Assembly (NCBI GenBank): GCA_001999425.1
Contig: MLHP01000020.1
Span: 1 to 57,882 of the forward strand
Direction of reading: 5' to 3'
From: Rodentibacter genomosp. 2
GTDB lineage: Bacteria > Pseudomonadota > Gammaproteobacteria > Enterobacterales > Pasteurellaceae
DNA: 57,882 nt
In this document: piece by piece, positions 10,054 through 19,748 of the stretch
Numbering within the stretch: position 1 is the first letter of the stretch
Layout: each line of letters begins with the position of its first letter
Made by a program: the position numbers and the translations under genes
The notes under the pieces: generated by a model
The model's input: the letters and a program-made list of their open reading frames with translations, nothing else
Database searches by the model: none
What the model was told of the DNA's origin: nothing

Positions 10054-10554
10054 ATGTTTATTGATACTTCAGAACTTTGCGATCTTTATGCAGATCAAGT
10101 GGATGTAGTAGAACCGATTTTTTCAAGTTTTGGCGGCGTAAATCATTTTTATGGTAAAGTCACAACAGTGAAATGCTTTGAAAATAATGGACTCATCGCT
10201 GAAGTATTGGAAGAAAACGGCGAAGGGCGTGTATTGGTTGTGGACGGCGGCGGTGCTGTCCGTCGAGGCTTAGTGGATGCCGAACTGGCTCAACTTGCTG
10301 CCGATAACGACTGGGAAGGCATTATTGTTTATGGTGCGATTCGCCAAATTCAGCAACTTGAAAATATTGATATCGGTATTCATGCCCTTGCACCAATTCC
10401 GGTCGGTGCCGATCAAAGTAACATTGGTGAAACCGATATTCCCGTGAATTTTGCTGGCGTAACTTTTTTCCCTGAAGATTATATTTACGCCGATCTTACC
10501 GGTGTCATTCTTTCCCAAGAACCTCTTGATCTAAAAGATTTCGAGGAAGAGTAA
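10054..10554 (+). CDS. rraA: Ribonuclease E activity regulator RraA
   Basis: RraA binds RNase E and inhibits its endonuclease activity, changing global mRNA turnover. The 166-residue product has the family core [20 protein letters not shown] (residues about 64-83), [10 protein letters not shown] and the ALAPIPVG loop. It is intact and of normal length. An AGGGGAAA ribosome-binding site precedes the ATG. It lies just after menA, as in E. coli. A strong intrinsic terminator follows about 80 bp after the stop. Confidence 0.96.
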   Translation: MFIDTSELCDLYADQVDVVEPIFSSFGGVNHFYGKVTTVKCFENNGLIAEVLEENGEGRVLVVDGGGAVRRGLVDAELAQLAADNDWEGIIVYGAIRQIQQLENIDIGIHALAPIPVGADQSNIGETDIPVNFAGVTFFPEDYIYADLTGVILSQEPLDLKDFEEE

Positions 10555-10635
10555 ATAAAATTTTTCAAGTGCGGTCAAAATAACCGTAATGCCGAGCAGT
10601 TAAGCCCATTTGAGCGCTCCAAATGCTTTGTTAAT

Positions 10636-10667
10636 AATCCGGTTAAACCAAATTAACCGGATTTTTT
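10636..10667 (+). terminator. Intrinsic terminator after rraA
   Basis: AATCCGGTTAA (10636-10646) and TTAACCGGATT (10653-10663) form an 11-bp perfect stem with a 6-base loop, followed by six T residues ending at 10667. The transposase remnant begins immediately after it. Confidence 0.88.
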
Positions 10668-11118
10668 ATGAAACTTTCTCAAACTTTACGCACAACGTTT
10701 CCTCTCTCCCCTCCTTAGCAACTCGAAAAACGCAATACTCTCTTAGATGAGCAGCTGATGACGCGGGTCTTAAAACAAAGCGGTATTGCGTGAAAAAACA
10801 TCATCTTCCCCTTATTTCTATCAGATTTCTCCGCCTCACTTTCTCACTTGGCAAGGATTAAATCTTTTTTCTATTGACCGTGTTGTTTTTCATGTGGAAG
10901 GTACGTCTGAAAAAAGTCTTTGGTCGTTCAGGGCATATTGCAAGGAAAGTCCCTAACCGCTTAAGTTTTGCAGGATATAGTGCTTCTGTGATTGCTTATT
11001 CTAGGACAGCTTTGCTCAATATTCCCAAAGTATATCAGCATCTTTTAAAAGAGTTGGCCTGTGATGAACTTCCTGTAAAACGTTAGCGACATTATCCCCG
11101 TGTCGTAAGAGAAAAACA
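10668..11118 (+). pseudogene. Decayed IS4-family transposase
   Basis: This gene-poor stretch holds the remains of an IS4-type transposase. Frame 1 reads MKLSQTLRTTFPLSPP, an amber stop, then QLEKRNTLLDEQLMTRVLKQ and SGIA, then another stop. The frame then shifts to KKHHLPL, equivalent to the KRRLPLE box of IS4 transposases. A third frame gives TWQGLNLFSIDRVVFHVEGT, around the first catalytic Asp. A last part reads VKR, stop, RHYPRVVREKH, the usual C-terminal end. At about 450 bp against roughly 1.3 kb for an intact gene, most of the DDE core is deleted. No intact terminal repeats were found. An open frame at 10874-11086 is a fragment of this remnant. Confidence 0.75.
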
Positions 11119-11132
11119 TTGAAATACTCAAT

Positions 11133-11166
11133 AAAAAAAGCTGGTCAGTTTGCTTAACTGACCAGC
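11133..11166 (-). terminator. Intrinsic terminator after the CyuA-like gene
   Basis: On the minus strand GCTGGTCAGTT (11166-11156) pairs with AACTGACCAGC (11150-11140), an 11-bp perfect stem, followed by seven T residues (11139-11133). It ends the transcript of the gene at 11208-12521. Confidence 0.88.
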
Positions 11167-11207
11167 ATTAAGATTTTTAACCGCACTTTATTCTTAAAAA
11201 TGAAAAT

Positions 11208-12521
11208 TTAAGGACAAGGCTTGTTCACCATAATTTCAATCACTTGGCGATCAATATGTTGCATACTTTTTGAGGCAATGGCGCAGAGGTTGTCGATAGT
11301 GCGATCGAGATCGTGTTCGACGATACCTTCATTGCCGGTAACGTGAGTTTCATCCATTGCCATGAGAACAGATTTATAACCCGATGCCACGCTGGTGGAG
11401 ACTTTCATTGCACAACTGTTTGCTGCACCATCACAAATAATGCCGCTGATATCGCCGATCATACTGCAAATCCCCATGCTGGCGGTTTCAAATTTCCCCG
11501 TTAGTAAATAAGCAATGCCTGCGCAGCTTCCCATAGAGGCGGTGGTGACGGCACAAAGTGCGGATAATTTTGGTAGTTTACTGTGAATATAAATCGCCAT
11601 TAAATGTGATAAAAATAAGGCTCGAAGGCGTTTTTCTTCATCGACATTCAAATAATCGGCAACGACCACGACAGGCATAGTGGCTGCAATACCTTGATTT
11701 CCGGAGCCGGAATTGCTCATGGCCGGCAAGGTAGCACCGCCCATTCTGGCATCGGAAGCCGCAGTGGTTTCGATCATGATTTTGCTGAGTAAATCGTCTG
11801 AAATTAAACCGCTCCCCACTTGTTTACGTAACGTTCGTCCGATATGTAATCCGTAATTTTCCCGTAATCCCTCGTTGGAAAGGGCTCGATTGAGCTCAGC
11901 GGCTTGTCCGATAAAACGAATTTTAGCTAAGACAACCTCGCAGGAAAATTCAAAAATTTCACGTGCGGTGACTTCTTTGAAAACCTCATAGGGATCAGTA
12001 TCGGCACATTCATTTTCGGTTTTTTCAAAGAGGATCTCTCCATTTTTTTCAATTAAAATCACATTGGTATGTTGATCTTGAATAGAGACTTTGACCCAAT
12101 CACTATCTGCAAAAAGCACGGCTTCGGAGTAGAGAATATGATCCGTTGGGTGAATATCGACACTCACCCGTTTTTGATCAAGCATAGCTTTTGCAGCTGA
12201 AACCTGTTGTGCGGTGATCTGTTTTAAAACTTCCAACCCACCGTCAGGATCACCGCCCAAGGCGCCGATTGCCGCCGCAATGGGCAAGCCCACCATGCCT
12301 GTTCCCGGTACGGCGACACCTAAACCGTTTTTCATCAAATTGGCGGAAACTTTAGCGTTGATGTTGGTTGGTGTTTTGCCTAAATATTTTGCAGCCGTTG
12401 CACAAGCAAGGGCGAGGGAAATCGGTTCGGTGCAGCCAAGTGCCGGCACAACATCACGTTTGACGATATAAAGTAGTGGCTTTTCAATTTGTTCTAGTTT
12501 TTCTTGATTCATGGTTATCAT
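11208..12521 (-). CDS. L-cysteine desulfidase/serine dehydratase alpha-like protein (UPF0597, CyuA/YhaM family)
   Basis: The 437-residue protein belongs to the UPF0597 family that includes E. coli YhaM (CyuA), linked to anaerobic cysteine catabolism to pyruvate, ammonia and sulfide through an Fe-S cluster. Seen here: the N-terminal VPALGCTEPISLALA signature (residues about 23-37), VPGTGMVGLPIAAAIGALGG, a central SNSGSGNQGIAATMP stretch resembling the serine dehydratase alpha fold, and the C-terminal cysteines of MGSCAGIAY, GMICSMIGD-like and GIICDGAANSCAMK, probable cluster ligands. Met4 at 12512 is an alternative start. The cupin gene lies 11 bp upstream, so the two form an operon. Substrate is inferred from the family. 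Confidence 0.88.
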   Translation of the reverse strand: MITMNQEKLEQIEKPLLYIVKRDVVPALGCTEPISLALACATAAKYLGKTPTNINAKVSANLMKNGLGVAVPGTGMVGLPIAAAIGALGGDPDGGLEVLKQITAQQVSAAKAMLDQKRVSVDIHPTDHILYSEAVLFADSDWVKVSIQDQHTNVILIEKNGEILFEKTENECADTDPYEVFKEVTAREIFEFSCEVVLAKIRFIGQAAELNRALSNEGLRENYGLHIGRTLRKQVGSGLISDDLLSKIMIETTAASDARMGGATLPAMSNSGSGNQGIAATMPVVVVADYLNVDEEKRLRALFLSHLMAIYIHSKLPKLSALCAVTTASMGSCAGIAYLLTGKFETASMGICSMIGDISGIICDGAANSCAMKVSTSVASGYKSVLMAMDETHVTGNEGIVEHDLDRTIDNLCAIASKSMQHIDRQVIEIMVNKPCP

Positions 12522-12532
12522 ATTTTCAATAA

Positions 12533-12850
12533 TTAAACACTGCCTACTTTTTCAATCACTAAAATACGTGCTTCACCCTGTGGAGAGGCGAGATGTTCAG
12601 TGCCAATACCGGCGTGGAAAATGTCGCCGGTTTTAAGTAATGTCATTTTTTCTTCGCCATTTTCTTTGTAGTGCATTTCCACTATACCATCCACTACTGC
12701 AAACACTTCTTCGCCATCGTTGATATGCCACTTATAAGGTTTATTCGTCCAATGTAAACGTACGCTGATGCCGTTCATTTCCGTGATATCTAAGGCTCCC
12801 CAAGGGCGTTTTGCGGTGAAATCTTTGCTACAAATAATTTGATATGTCAT
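12533..12850 (-). CDS. Small cupin-domain protein
   Basis: A 105-residue single-domain cupin. The first cupin motif is present as HWTNKPYKWHINDGEEVFAVVDG (residues 33-55) and the second as GDIFHAGIGTEHLASP. The histidines and glutamate suit a metal site. No other domain is present, and the substrate is unknown. It lies between polA (upstream) and the CyuA-like gene (11 bp downstream) on the same strand, so a helper role in the same amino-acid pathway is possible but only inferred. Confidence 0.82.
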   Translation of the reverse strand: MTYQIICSKDFTAKRPWGALDITEMNGISVRLHWTNKPYKWHINDGEEVFAVVDGIVEMHYKENGEEKMTLLKTGDIFHAGIGTEHLASPQGEARILVIEKVGSV

Positions 12851-12865
12851 ATTGTTTCCTTAAAT

Positions 12866-15664
12866 TTAATGGGCTTCATCCCAATTTTTTCCCACGCCTA
12901 CATCCACAATAAGCGGCACGACCAATTCGGCGGCGGTTTCCATATTTTGTTTGATGAGTTTGCTAAAAAATTCCACTTTTTCCGACCGCACTTCAAACAC
13001 TAATTCATCGTGCACTTGCATAATCATATCAATATCAGGATCTTGTCGGATAAGCTCATCAAGTTTAATCATTGCGCGTTTAATAATATCTGCCGCCGTA
13101 CCTTGCATTGGGGCGTTGATAGCAACCCGTTCCGCCCCTTTACGGCGCATGGCGTTTCCAGAGTGAATATCCGGCAAATATAAACGGCGACCGAATAGGG
13201 TTTCTACATAACCCTGTGCTTTAGCTTTTTCGCGGATATCCTGCATAAAGGTTTGTACGCCCGGATAACGTTGGAAATATAAATCCATATATTTTTGTGC
13301 ATCAATACGTGGGATGCCAAGCTGACGGGAAAGCCCAAAGGCAGACATACCATAAATCAGTCCAAAGTTAATGGCTTTCGCATTGCGGCGTTGTTCACTT
13401 GTTACTTCATCTAATGGCACACCGAAGATTTCCGCAGCGGTCGAGCGGTGAATATCTTTGCCTTCAGCAAAGGCGTTAATCAAACCTTGATCCTGAGATA
13501 AATGCGCCATAATACGTAATTCGATTTGGGAATAGTCGGCTGCCACTACTGAATAACCTTCACGCGCAATAAAAGCCTGACGAATGCGGCGACCTTCTTC
13601 ATTGCGGATCGGAATATTTTGTAAATTCGGATCGCTGGAGGATAAACGCCCTGTGGCAGTCACGGCTTGATGGTAGGAGGTATGGACACGCCCCGTATTT
13701 GGATCCACCATTTGCGGCAATTTGTCCGTATAGGTGGATTTTAATTTGCTCAATCCTCGATGTTCCACTAAGACTTTTGGTAATTCATGACTGTAAGCCA
13801 ACTCTTCCAACACTTCCTCGTTTGTGGATGGTGCACCTTTCGGCGTTTTTTGTAAAACGGGTAAGCCCAACTTATCAAACAAAATCTCTTGTAATTGTTT
13901 GGTGGAGGCGAGATTGAAGGTTTGTCCGGCGAGTTCATAGGCTTGCGTTTCAAGTGCGGTCAATCTTGCGGTGATTTCGTTGGATTGTATAAATAATGCA
14001 TCACTGTCAATTAACACGCCGGTTCGTTCCATGTGTGAAAGGACACTGAGTAATGGCAATTCAATATTTTCAAAAAGTGCGGTTAGGCTTGCTTCATTTT
14101 GTAATTTTTCCCATAAAACTTGGTGGAGTTTCATGGTGACATCGGCATCCTCGGCAGCGTATTCGGCGGCTTGTTCTAAGGGGATTTGATTGAAAGTCAG
14201 TTGATTTTTACCTTTGCCCGCAATGTCTTCAAAACTAATGGTTTGATGCCCTAAATAGCGTTTGGCAAGATCATCCATATTGTGGCGACCGGTGCTATCT
14301 AACACATAGGATTCCAACATGGTATCGAATGCGACACCCCGTACTTCAATACCGTTGCGAGCCAAAACGGTGAGATCATATTTGATATTTTGTCCCACTT
14401 TTTTTATGTCGGCATTTTCAAGAATGGGTTTGAGGGCAGAAAGTGCGGTTGTTTTTTCAAGGGTTTTTGGCGCACCAAGATAATCTAATTGCAACGGAAG
14501 GTAAGCGGCTTCACCATTTTCTAGGGCAAAAGAAAGCCCGACGAGATTGGCTACCATATAATTGAGACTGTCGGTTTCCGTGTCTAGGGCGAATAAATTA
14601 GACTTTGATAATTTATCAATCCAACGGGTTAAATCGGCTTCCCTCAGAAGGGTTTCATATTGGCTGCGATCAATTTGAAATTTAGGCTGATTTTCAACCG
14701 CACTTTCAGTAGAAATAGTTGGTGTGGCTTGATATGGATTGATTTTAACCGCTTGGTCGCTAGCCTGTGTGATGGAATCCGAACCGTTCATTACTTCACT
14801 CAGCCATCGTTTAAATTCATAACGCCCGAAATATTCAATTAAGCGGTCATTATCACTTTCTCCAAGCAATAATTCATCAGGTGTGATACTTAATGCAACA
14901 TCGGTTTTAATGGTCGCAAGGGTGTAAGACAAATCCGCATTTTGCTTTTCCGCCAATAATTTCTCGCCGAGCTTTTTCGCACCACGAATCGGTAATTCGG
15001 CGACTTTGTCGAGATTGGCATAAATATCAGTCATACTACCAAGCCCTTGCAACAGCCCAAGTGCTGTTTTTTCCCCCACTCCGGCAACCCCGGGAATGTT
15101 ATCCGAACTATCGCCCATCAGTGCCAGATAATCAATAATGAGTTCCGGTGGAATACCATATTTTTCAATGACACCTTCGCGATCTAATAAGCTATTGTTC
15201 ATAGTATTGATGAGCATAATATTCTCATCAACCAACTGTGCCATATCTTTATCCCCCGTACTAATCAGCACGTTTTTACCGGCATGGGAGGCTTGCACCG
15301 CGAGGGTGCCGATAACATCATCGGCTTCCACCCCTTCGACCACTAAAAGCGGAATACCAAGGGCACGGATCATATCGTGGAGCGGTTGGATTTGTTTTCT
15401 GAGATCGTCCGGCATAGGTGGGCGGTGGGATTTATACTGTTCAAACAATTCATCACGGAAAGTTTTCCCTTTGGCATCAAACACCACTGCTATGTGGCTT
15501 GGTTGCACCTGCGAAATCAGGCTTTTCAGCATATTTAACACGCCGTACATCGCACCAGTTGGTTCGCCGGCTGAATTGGTTAATGGGGGGAATGCGTGAA
15601 ACGCTCGATATAAATAAGAAGAACCGTCCACTAAGACCAGTGGGTTTGCTGCGATCTGTGCCAT
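12866..15664 (-). CDS. polA: DNA polymerase I
   Basis: Pol I fills gaps, removes RNA primers and takes part in excision repair. The start is ATG 15664 ([20 protein letters not shown]); the frame runs to a TTG at 15679 that is unlikely to be used. The 932-residue product has three domains: a 5' nuclease (about 1-290), a 3'-5' exonuclease (about 330-515) that keeps DTETDS, so proofreading looks intact, and a polymerase with motif [11 protein letters not shown], an O-helix region [14 protein letters not shown] and motif [10 protein letters not shown]. At least five uptake signals lie in the gene, mostly translated as SAV or TAL. It stands alone upstream of the cupin gene. Confidence 0.97.
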   Translation of the reverse strand: MAQIAANPLVLVDGSSYLYRAFHAFPPLTNSAGEPTGAMYGVLNMLKSLISQVQPSHIAVVFDAKGKTFRDELFEQYKSHRPPMPDDLRKQIQPLHDMIRALGIPLLVVEGVEADDVIGTLAVQASHAGKNVLISTGDKDMAQLVDENIMLINTMNNSLLDREGVIEKYGIPPELIIDYLALMGDSSDNIPGVAGVGEKTALGLLQGLGSMTDIYANLDKVAELPIRGAKKLGEKLLAEKQNADLSYTLATIKTDVALSITPDELLLGESDNDRLIEYFGRYEFKRWLSEVMNGSDSITQASDQAVKINPYQATPTISTESAVENQPKFQIDRSQYETLLREADLTRWIDKLSKSNLFALDTETDSLNYMVANLVGLSFALENGEAAYLPLQLDYLGAPKTLEKTTALSALKPILENADIKKVGQNIKYDLTVLARNGIEVRGVAFDTMLESYVLDSTGRHNMDDLAKRYLGHQTISFEDIAGKGKNQLTFNQIPLEQAAEYAAEDADVTMKLHQVLWEKLQNEASLTALFENIELPLLSVLSHMERTGVLIDSDALFIQSNEITARLTALETQAYELAGQTFNLASTKQLQEILFDKLGLPVLQKTPKGAPSTNEEVLEELAYSHELPKVLVEHRGLSKLKSTYTDKLPQMVDPNTGRVHTSYHQAVTATGRLSSSDPNLQNIPIRNEEGRRIRQAFIAREGYSVVAADYSQIELRIMAHLSQDQGLINAFAEGKDIHRSTAAEIFGVPLDEVTSEQRRNAKAINFGLIYGMSAFGLSRQLGIPRIDAQKYMDLYFQRYPGVQTFMQDIREKAKAQGYVETLFGRRLYLPDIHSGNAMRRKGAERVAINAPMQGTAADIIKRAMIKLDELIRQDPDIDMIMQVHDELVFEVRSEKVEFFSKLIKQNMETAAELVVPLIVDVGVGKNWDEAH

Positions 15665-15823
15665 AAAAATCTCATTCAATGTGATTAAAGTGAGCGCATT
15701 ATAGCGTAAATTCAGAAAGGGCGCGAACAGGTAGGCTCGCTGATTGCGTGTAAAAGATATGACGGGAAAGTTTGCCTATGGCATAATATTTCCCACTCAA
15801 AAATACCAATTAAAGGGAATACA

Positions 15824-16120
15824 ATGTCATTAAAACTGGTTGAAATTGTCGTATTAGGGCAAGTATTACGTTTAAATGTACCTCAGGATCAAGAAGATGC
15901 GTTGCGCCAAGCCGCACGAAATTTAGATGCCTTGGTTTCCGAAATGAAAGAAAAAACGGGATTGATTCAGCTTGATCGCGTACTGTCTATTGTCGCGTTG
16001 AATTTAAGTTTTGAGCTTACGCAGGAAAAGAATAAAAATGCACAAATTGAAGATGTTTTGAAAACGCGTATTCAGCAGTTGGATCATTCATTGGGGAGTA
16101 TTCTCTCAACAAGAGAATAA
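15824..16120 (+). CDS. zapA: Cell division protein ZapA
   Basis: ZapA binds FtsZ and promotes bundling of the Z-ring. The 98-residue protein has an N-terminal fold with LVEIVVLGQVLRLNVPQDQE and a C-terminal coiled coil from about residue 45 (NLSFELTQEKNKNAQIEDVL), as in the family. The following non-coding gene is ssrS and the next gene is fau, the conserved gamma-proteobacterial order zapA-ssrS-fau, which supports all three calls. Confidence 0.93.
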   Translation: MSLKLVEIVVLGQVLRLNVPQDQEDALRQAARNLDALVSEMKEKTGLIQLDRVLSIVALNLSFELTQEKNKNAQIEDVLKTRIQQLDHSLGSILSTRE

Positions 16121-16182
16121 TTTGTGAGCAAGATCGCAGATTTCAAAAATAAAGTCTGGCAAAAATGCCTACTTTTCGCTAG

Positions 16183-16188
16183 TATAAC
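16183..16188 (+). promoter_or_regulatory. Candidate -10 element of the 6S RNA gene
   Basis: TATAAC lies 8-10 bases upstream of the predicted 5' end of 6S RNA. No convincing -35 hexamer was found at 16-18 bases, so the assignment rests on position and the -10 match only. Confidence 0.45.
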
Positions 16189-16196
16189 CGCATAAA

Positions 16197-16400
16197 GATT
16201 TCCTGGAATGTTCGCTAATGGGTTATGTCCCTGAGCCGATACTTAAAATCTTATAAATCGGTTTCCCGTCATTGGTGTGTAGGCTTTGCCTTTATTTTCC
16301 TTCTGGATAATTAAAGGAATTAAGAAACCTGAAAATGACCTTATCGATTTCCTTGAACCATCGGGTTCAAGGACTGTCACCCACAACGGCATTCCGGGTT
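16197..16400 (+). ncRNA. ssrS: 6S RNA
   Basis: 6S RNA mimics an open promoter and holds sigma-70 RNA polymerase in stationary phase. The call rests on E. coli-like blocks in the right order: a 5' ATTTCCTGGAATGTTCGCTA, then GTCCCTGAGCCGATA, then CCTTGAACCATCGGGTTCAA near 16351, a downstream TGTCACCCACAACGGCAT segment, and a 3' end that pairs with the 5' end (CCTGGAATG with CATTCCGGG). The location between zapA and fau is the conserved one. Length is about 200 bases; ends are good to a few bases. The fau start codon lies about 18 bases after the 3' end, so both are probably cut from one transcript. Confidence 0.93.
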
Positions 16401-16417
16401 CTTTCTTGTTTACCCCT

Positions 16418-16984
16418 ATGAATACTCAGCAACAACGCCAACAAATTCGTCGTCAAATCCGAAAAATTCGCGCAAATTTAACCGCTCTTCAACAGCAACA
16501 GGCGGAGCAAGCCGTTACAGGGCAAGCCCTTGATTTAATTGAACATCATCAGGCAATAAATATTGCGTTATATCTTTCTTTTGATGGTGAAATTTCGACC
16601 CAATCATTAATAAAAGCACTCTGGAAAAAAAATAATAAAGTGTTTTTGCCCGTTTTGCATCCCTTCGCAAAAAATCACTTACTTTTTTTACAATACTTAC
16701 CCGATACCCCGATGGTGCAAAATCATTTTGGTATTTGGGAGCCGAAATTGAATGTTCAAAATGTATTGCCACTCAATGAGTTGGATATTCTTTTTACCCC
16801 CTTAGTTGCATTCGATAAACAAGGTAATCGTCTTGGAATGGGCGGAGGTTTTTATGATCGAACCTTGCAAAATTGGCAACAAAAATCCTTTCTTCCTATT
16901 GGTTTGGCTCACGCTTGTCAGCAAATTGACACATTGCCTATTGAACATTGGGATGTGCCTCTCTTTGATATTTTGGTTGGATAA
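16418..16984 (+). CDS. fau: 5-formyltetrahydrofolate cyclo-ligase
   Basis: This enzyme (YgfA/Fau) converts 5-formyl-THF to 5,10-methenyl-THF using ATP. The start is ATG 16418 (MNTQQQRQQIRRQIRKIRAN); the open frame upstream to 16286 lies inside 6S RNA and is not coding. The 188-residue product has the N-terminal basic helix and the C-terminal glycine-rich ATP site LGMGGGFYDR (residues about 137-146), followed by PIGLAHACQQ. Co-transcription with upstream 6S RNA is the known arrangement. Confidence 0.93.
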   Translation: MNTQQQRQQIRRQIRKIRANLTALQQQQAEQAVTGQALDLIEHHQAINIALYLSFDGEISTQSLIKALWKKNNKVFLPVLHPFAKNHLLFLQYLPDTPMVQNHFGIWEPKLNVQNVLPLNELDILFTPLVAFDKQGNRLGMGGGFYDRTLQNWQQKSFLPIGLAHACQQIDTLPIEHWDVPLFDILVG

Positions 16985-17038
16985 ATCTATCATTTCAATT
17001 TAATTGATAGGTAAAATCAAAAATATTTCATTTTTCCC

Positions 17039-17075
17039 CTTGAAATCATCTCAAATGATCTTACTTACCCTGTGT
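17039..17075 (+). promoter_or_regulatory. Candidate heat-shock (sigma-32) promoter of clpB
   Basis: CTTGAAA (17039-17045), a perfect sigma-32 -35 element preceded by CCC, lies 83 bp upstream of the clpB start. A weak -10-like CTTACCCTGT follows at 17064-17073, with a spacer at or beyond the upper limit. The -35 match and clpB's known heat-shock control support it; the -10 element is doubtful. Confidence 0.45.
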
Positions 17076-17121
17076 GAACGGCGAAAGCCAAATTGAATGT
17101 AAATTAATAGGGAAAAGAGAA

Positions 17122-19692
17122 ATGAATATAGACAAATTTACCACAAAATTCCAACAAGCCTTGAGTGAGGCACAGTCGCTTGCTATTGGCAAAGATAATC
17201 AATTTATCGAACCGGTGCATTTATTGACAGCACTTTTAAACCAACAAGACGGCTCGGTTGCACCGATTTTGACCGCAAGCGGGGTAAATGTTGCCTTATT
17301 GCGTAATGAGTTAAATAGTGAACTCAATAAATTGCCACAGGTTTCCGGCAATGGTGGCAATGTGCAGATTTCCCGTCAATTACTTAACTTATTGAATTTA
17401 TGCGATAAACTCGCCCAACAAAGACAGGATAAATTTATTTCAAGCGAATTGTTTTTGCTTGCCGCACTGGAAGAACGCGGTTCATTAAAAGACATTTTAA
17501 CCAAGTGTGGGGCGAAAAAAGAACAAATTGCACAAGCGATTCAACAAATTCGTGGAGGACAAAGCGTGAACGATCAGAATGCAGAAGAAAGCAGACAAGC
17601 TCTTGAAAAATATACCATTGATTTAACCAAACGGGCAGAAAGCGGCAAACTTGATCCGGTGATCGGACGTGATGAAGAAATCCGTCGAACCATTCAAGTT
17701 TTACAACGTCGCACGAAAAATAACCCGGTTTTAATTGGTGAACCGGGTGTGGGAAAAACAGCCATTGTAGAAGGCTTGGCACAGCGTATTGTCAATGGGG
17801 AAGTGCCGGAAGGATTGAAAAATAAACGTGTTCTTTCTTTAGATATGGGGGCGTTGATTGCGGGCGCAAAATATCGTGGTGAATTTGAGGAACGCTTGAA
17901 AGCGGTATTGAATGAATTAGCAAAAGAAGAAGGCAGAGTCATTCTATTTATTGATGAAATTCACACCATGGTTGGCGCCGGTAAAACCGATGGTGCAATG
18001 GATGCCGGTAACTTGTTAAAACCAAGTTTGGCACGGGGGGAATTGCACTGTGTAGGGGCGACAACCCTGGATGAATATCGTCAATATATTGAAAAAGATG
18101 CGGCATTGGAGCGTCGTTTCCAAAAAGTGTTTGTGGACGAACCAAGCGTAGAAGATACTATCGCCATTTTACGTGGTTTAAAAGAACGCTATGAGATTCA
18201 TCACCATGTGGATATTACCGACCCGGCGATTGTGGCGGCGGCGACCCTTTCACATCGTTATATTTCCGATCGTCAATTACCGGATAAAGCCATTGATTTA
18301 ATTGACGAGGCGGCATCCAGTATTCGTATGGAAATTGATTCCAAACCGGAACCGCTTGATCGTCTTGAACGTCGCATTATCCAATTAAAATTGGAGCAAC
18401 AAGCACTGAAAAAAGAAGAAGATGAGGCGAGCCGTAAACGTTTGGAAACCTTAGAAAAAGAACTTGCCGATAAAGAACGTGAATATGCGGAATTAGAGGA
18501 AGTATGGAAATCTGAAAAAGCCGCTCTTTCGGGTTCACAGCATATTAAACAAGCACTGGATGCGGCGAAAACCGAAATGGAGCAAGCACGCCGTGCCGGT
18601 GATTTAAGTAAAATGTCGGAACTACAATACGGTCGCATTCCTGAATTGGAAAAACAACTTGCTCAAGCTGAAACCAGCGAAGGCAAAGAAATGAGCTTAT
18701 TGCGTTATCGTGTGACCGATGAAGAAATTGCAGAGGTGCTTTCCAAAGCCACAGGGATTCCGGTGTCCAAAATGATGGAGGGTGAAAAAGAAAAACTGTT
18801 GCGGATGGAAGAAGAATTGCACAAACGTGTGATTGGTCAGAACGAAGCGGTGGATGCCGTAGCCAATGCCATTCGCCGTAGCCGTGCCGGACTTTCCGAT
18901 CCAAACCGCCCGATTGGTTCTTTCTTATTCTTAGGGCCGACCGGTGTAGGGAAAACGGAATTGTGTAAAACTTTGGCAAAATTCCTCTTTGACAGTGATG
19001 ATGCCATGGTGCGTATTGATATGTCGGAGTTTATGGAAAAACACAGTGTTTCCCGTTTAGTCGGTGCGCCTCCGGGTTATGTGGGTTATGAAGAAGGCGG
19101 TTATTTAACCGAAGCAGTACGTCGTCGTCCTTATTCTGTGATTTTACTTGATGAAGTCGAGAAAGCGCATGCCGATGTATTCAATATTTTGTTACAAGTG
19201 TTGGATGACGGGCGTTTAACGGACGGTCAAGGCAGAACGGTGGATTTCCGTAATACGGTAGTGATTATGACCTCAAACTTGGGTTCCCATTTAATTCAGG
19301 AACATCAAGGCGATGGCTATGAGGAAATGAAAAATCGAGTGATGTCGGTTGTGGGGCAACATTTCCGTCCAGAATTTATCAACCGTATTGATGAAACCGT
19401 GGTGTTCCACCCGTTGGCGAAAGAAAATATCCGTGCCATTGCAAGCATTCAATTAGAACGCTTGGCAAAACGTATGGAAAGCCGTGGTTATGAAATTGTA
19501 TTCAGCGAAGGACTCATTGATTTCATTGGTGAAGTAGGCTATGACCCGGTTTATGGCGCACGCCCGTTAAAACGTGCGATTCAGCAAGAGATCGAAAATC
19601 CATTGGCACAACAAATCCTTTCCGGTCAATTACTGCCAAGCAGTGTGGTGACTGTGGATTATGCTGATGGCAAGGTTGTCGCAAAACAATAA
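17122..19692 (+). CDS. clpB: ATP-dependent disaggregase ClpB
   Basis: ClpB is the hexameric Hsp100 disaggregase that works with DnaK. The start is ATG 17122 ([18 protein letters not shown]), giving 856 residues as in E. coli; the longer open frame from 17074 adds 16 non-conserved residues. Domains in order: the N-domain with two repeats; AAA-1 with Walker A GEPGVGKT and Walker [11 protein letters not shown]; the long M-domain coiled coil (about 400-520, rich in Glu, Lys and Ala); AAA-2 with GPTGVGKT and [10 protein letters not shown]; and the C-terminal D2-small domain with [10 protein letters not shown]. No ClpP-binding loop was seen, as expected. Confidence 0.97.
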   Translation: MNIDKFTTKFQQALSEAQSLAIGKDNQFIEPVHLLTALLNQQDGSVAPILTASGVNVALLRNELNSELNKLPQVSGNGGNVQISRQLLNLLNLCDKLAQQRQDKFISSELFLLAALEERGSLKDILTKCGAKKEQIAQAIQQIRGGQSVNDQNAEESRQALEKYTIDLTKRAESGKLDPVIGRDEEIRRTIQVLQRRTKNNPVLIGEPGVGKTAIVEGLAQRIVNGEVPEGLKNKRVLSLDMGALIAGAKYRGEFEERLKAVLNELAKEEGRVILFIDEIHTMVGAGKTDGAMDAGNLLKPSLARGELHCVGATTLDEYRQYIEKDAALERRFQKVFVDEPSVEDTIAILRGLKERYEIHHHVDITDPAIVAAATLSHRYISDRQLPDKAIDLIDEAASSIRMEIDSKPEPLDRLERRIIQLKLEQQALKKEEDEASRKRLETLEKELADKEREYAELEEVWKSEKAALSGSQHIKQALDAAKTEMEQARRAGDLSKMSELQYGRIPELEKQLAQAETSEGKEMSLLRYRVTDEEIAEVLSKATGIPVSKMMEGEKEKLLRMEEELHKRVIGQNEAVDAVANAIRRSRAGLSDPNRPIGSFLFLGPTGVGKTELCKTLAKFLFDSDDAMVRIDMSEFMEKHSVSRLVGAPPGYVGYEEGGYLTEAVRRRPYSVILLDEVEKAHADVFNILLQVLDDGRLTDGQGRTVDFRNTVVIMTSNLGSHLIQEHQGDGYEEMKNRVMSVVGQHFRPEFINRIDETVVFHPLAKENIRAIASIQLERLAKRMESRGYEIVFSEGLIDFIGEVGYDPVYGARPLKRAIQQEIENPLAQQILSGQLLPSSVVTVDYADGKVVAKQ

Positions 19693-19703
19693 ATCCAAAA
19701 TAC

Positions 19704-19738
19704 AAAAAGTGCGGTCATTTTTAACCGCACTTTTTTGT
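19704..19738. terminator. Bidirectional uptake-signal terminator
   Basis: AAAAAGTGCGGT (19704-19715) and ACCGCACTTTTT (19724-19735) form a 12-bp perfect stem with T-runs, between the convergent clpB and hsdR. Confidence 0.85.
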
Positions 19739-19748
19739 TCTAAATTGA

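Noticed and set aside
10077-10104. TTGCGATCTTTATGCAGATCAA as a regulatory site
   Set aside because: It lies within the rraA coding region and is explained by conserved protein sequence.
10874-11086. 70-codon open frame as a gene
   Set aside because: It is a fragment of the decayed IS4-type transposase in a shifted frame, with no start signal.
16286-16417. N-terminal extension of fau
   Set aside because: It runs through 6S RNA and has no homology to the ligase; the family N-terminus begins at 16418.
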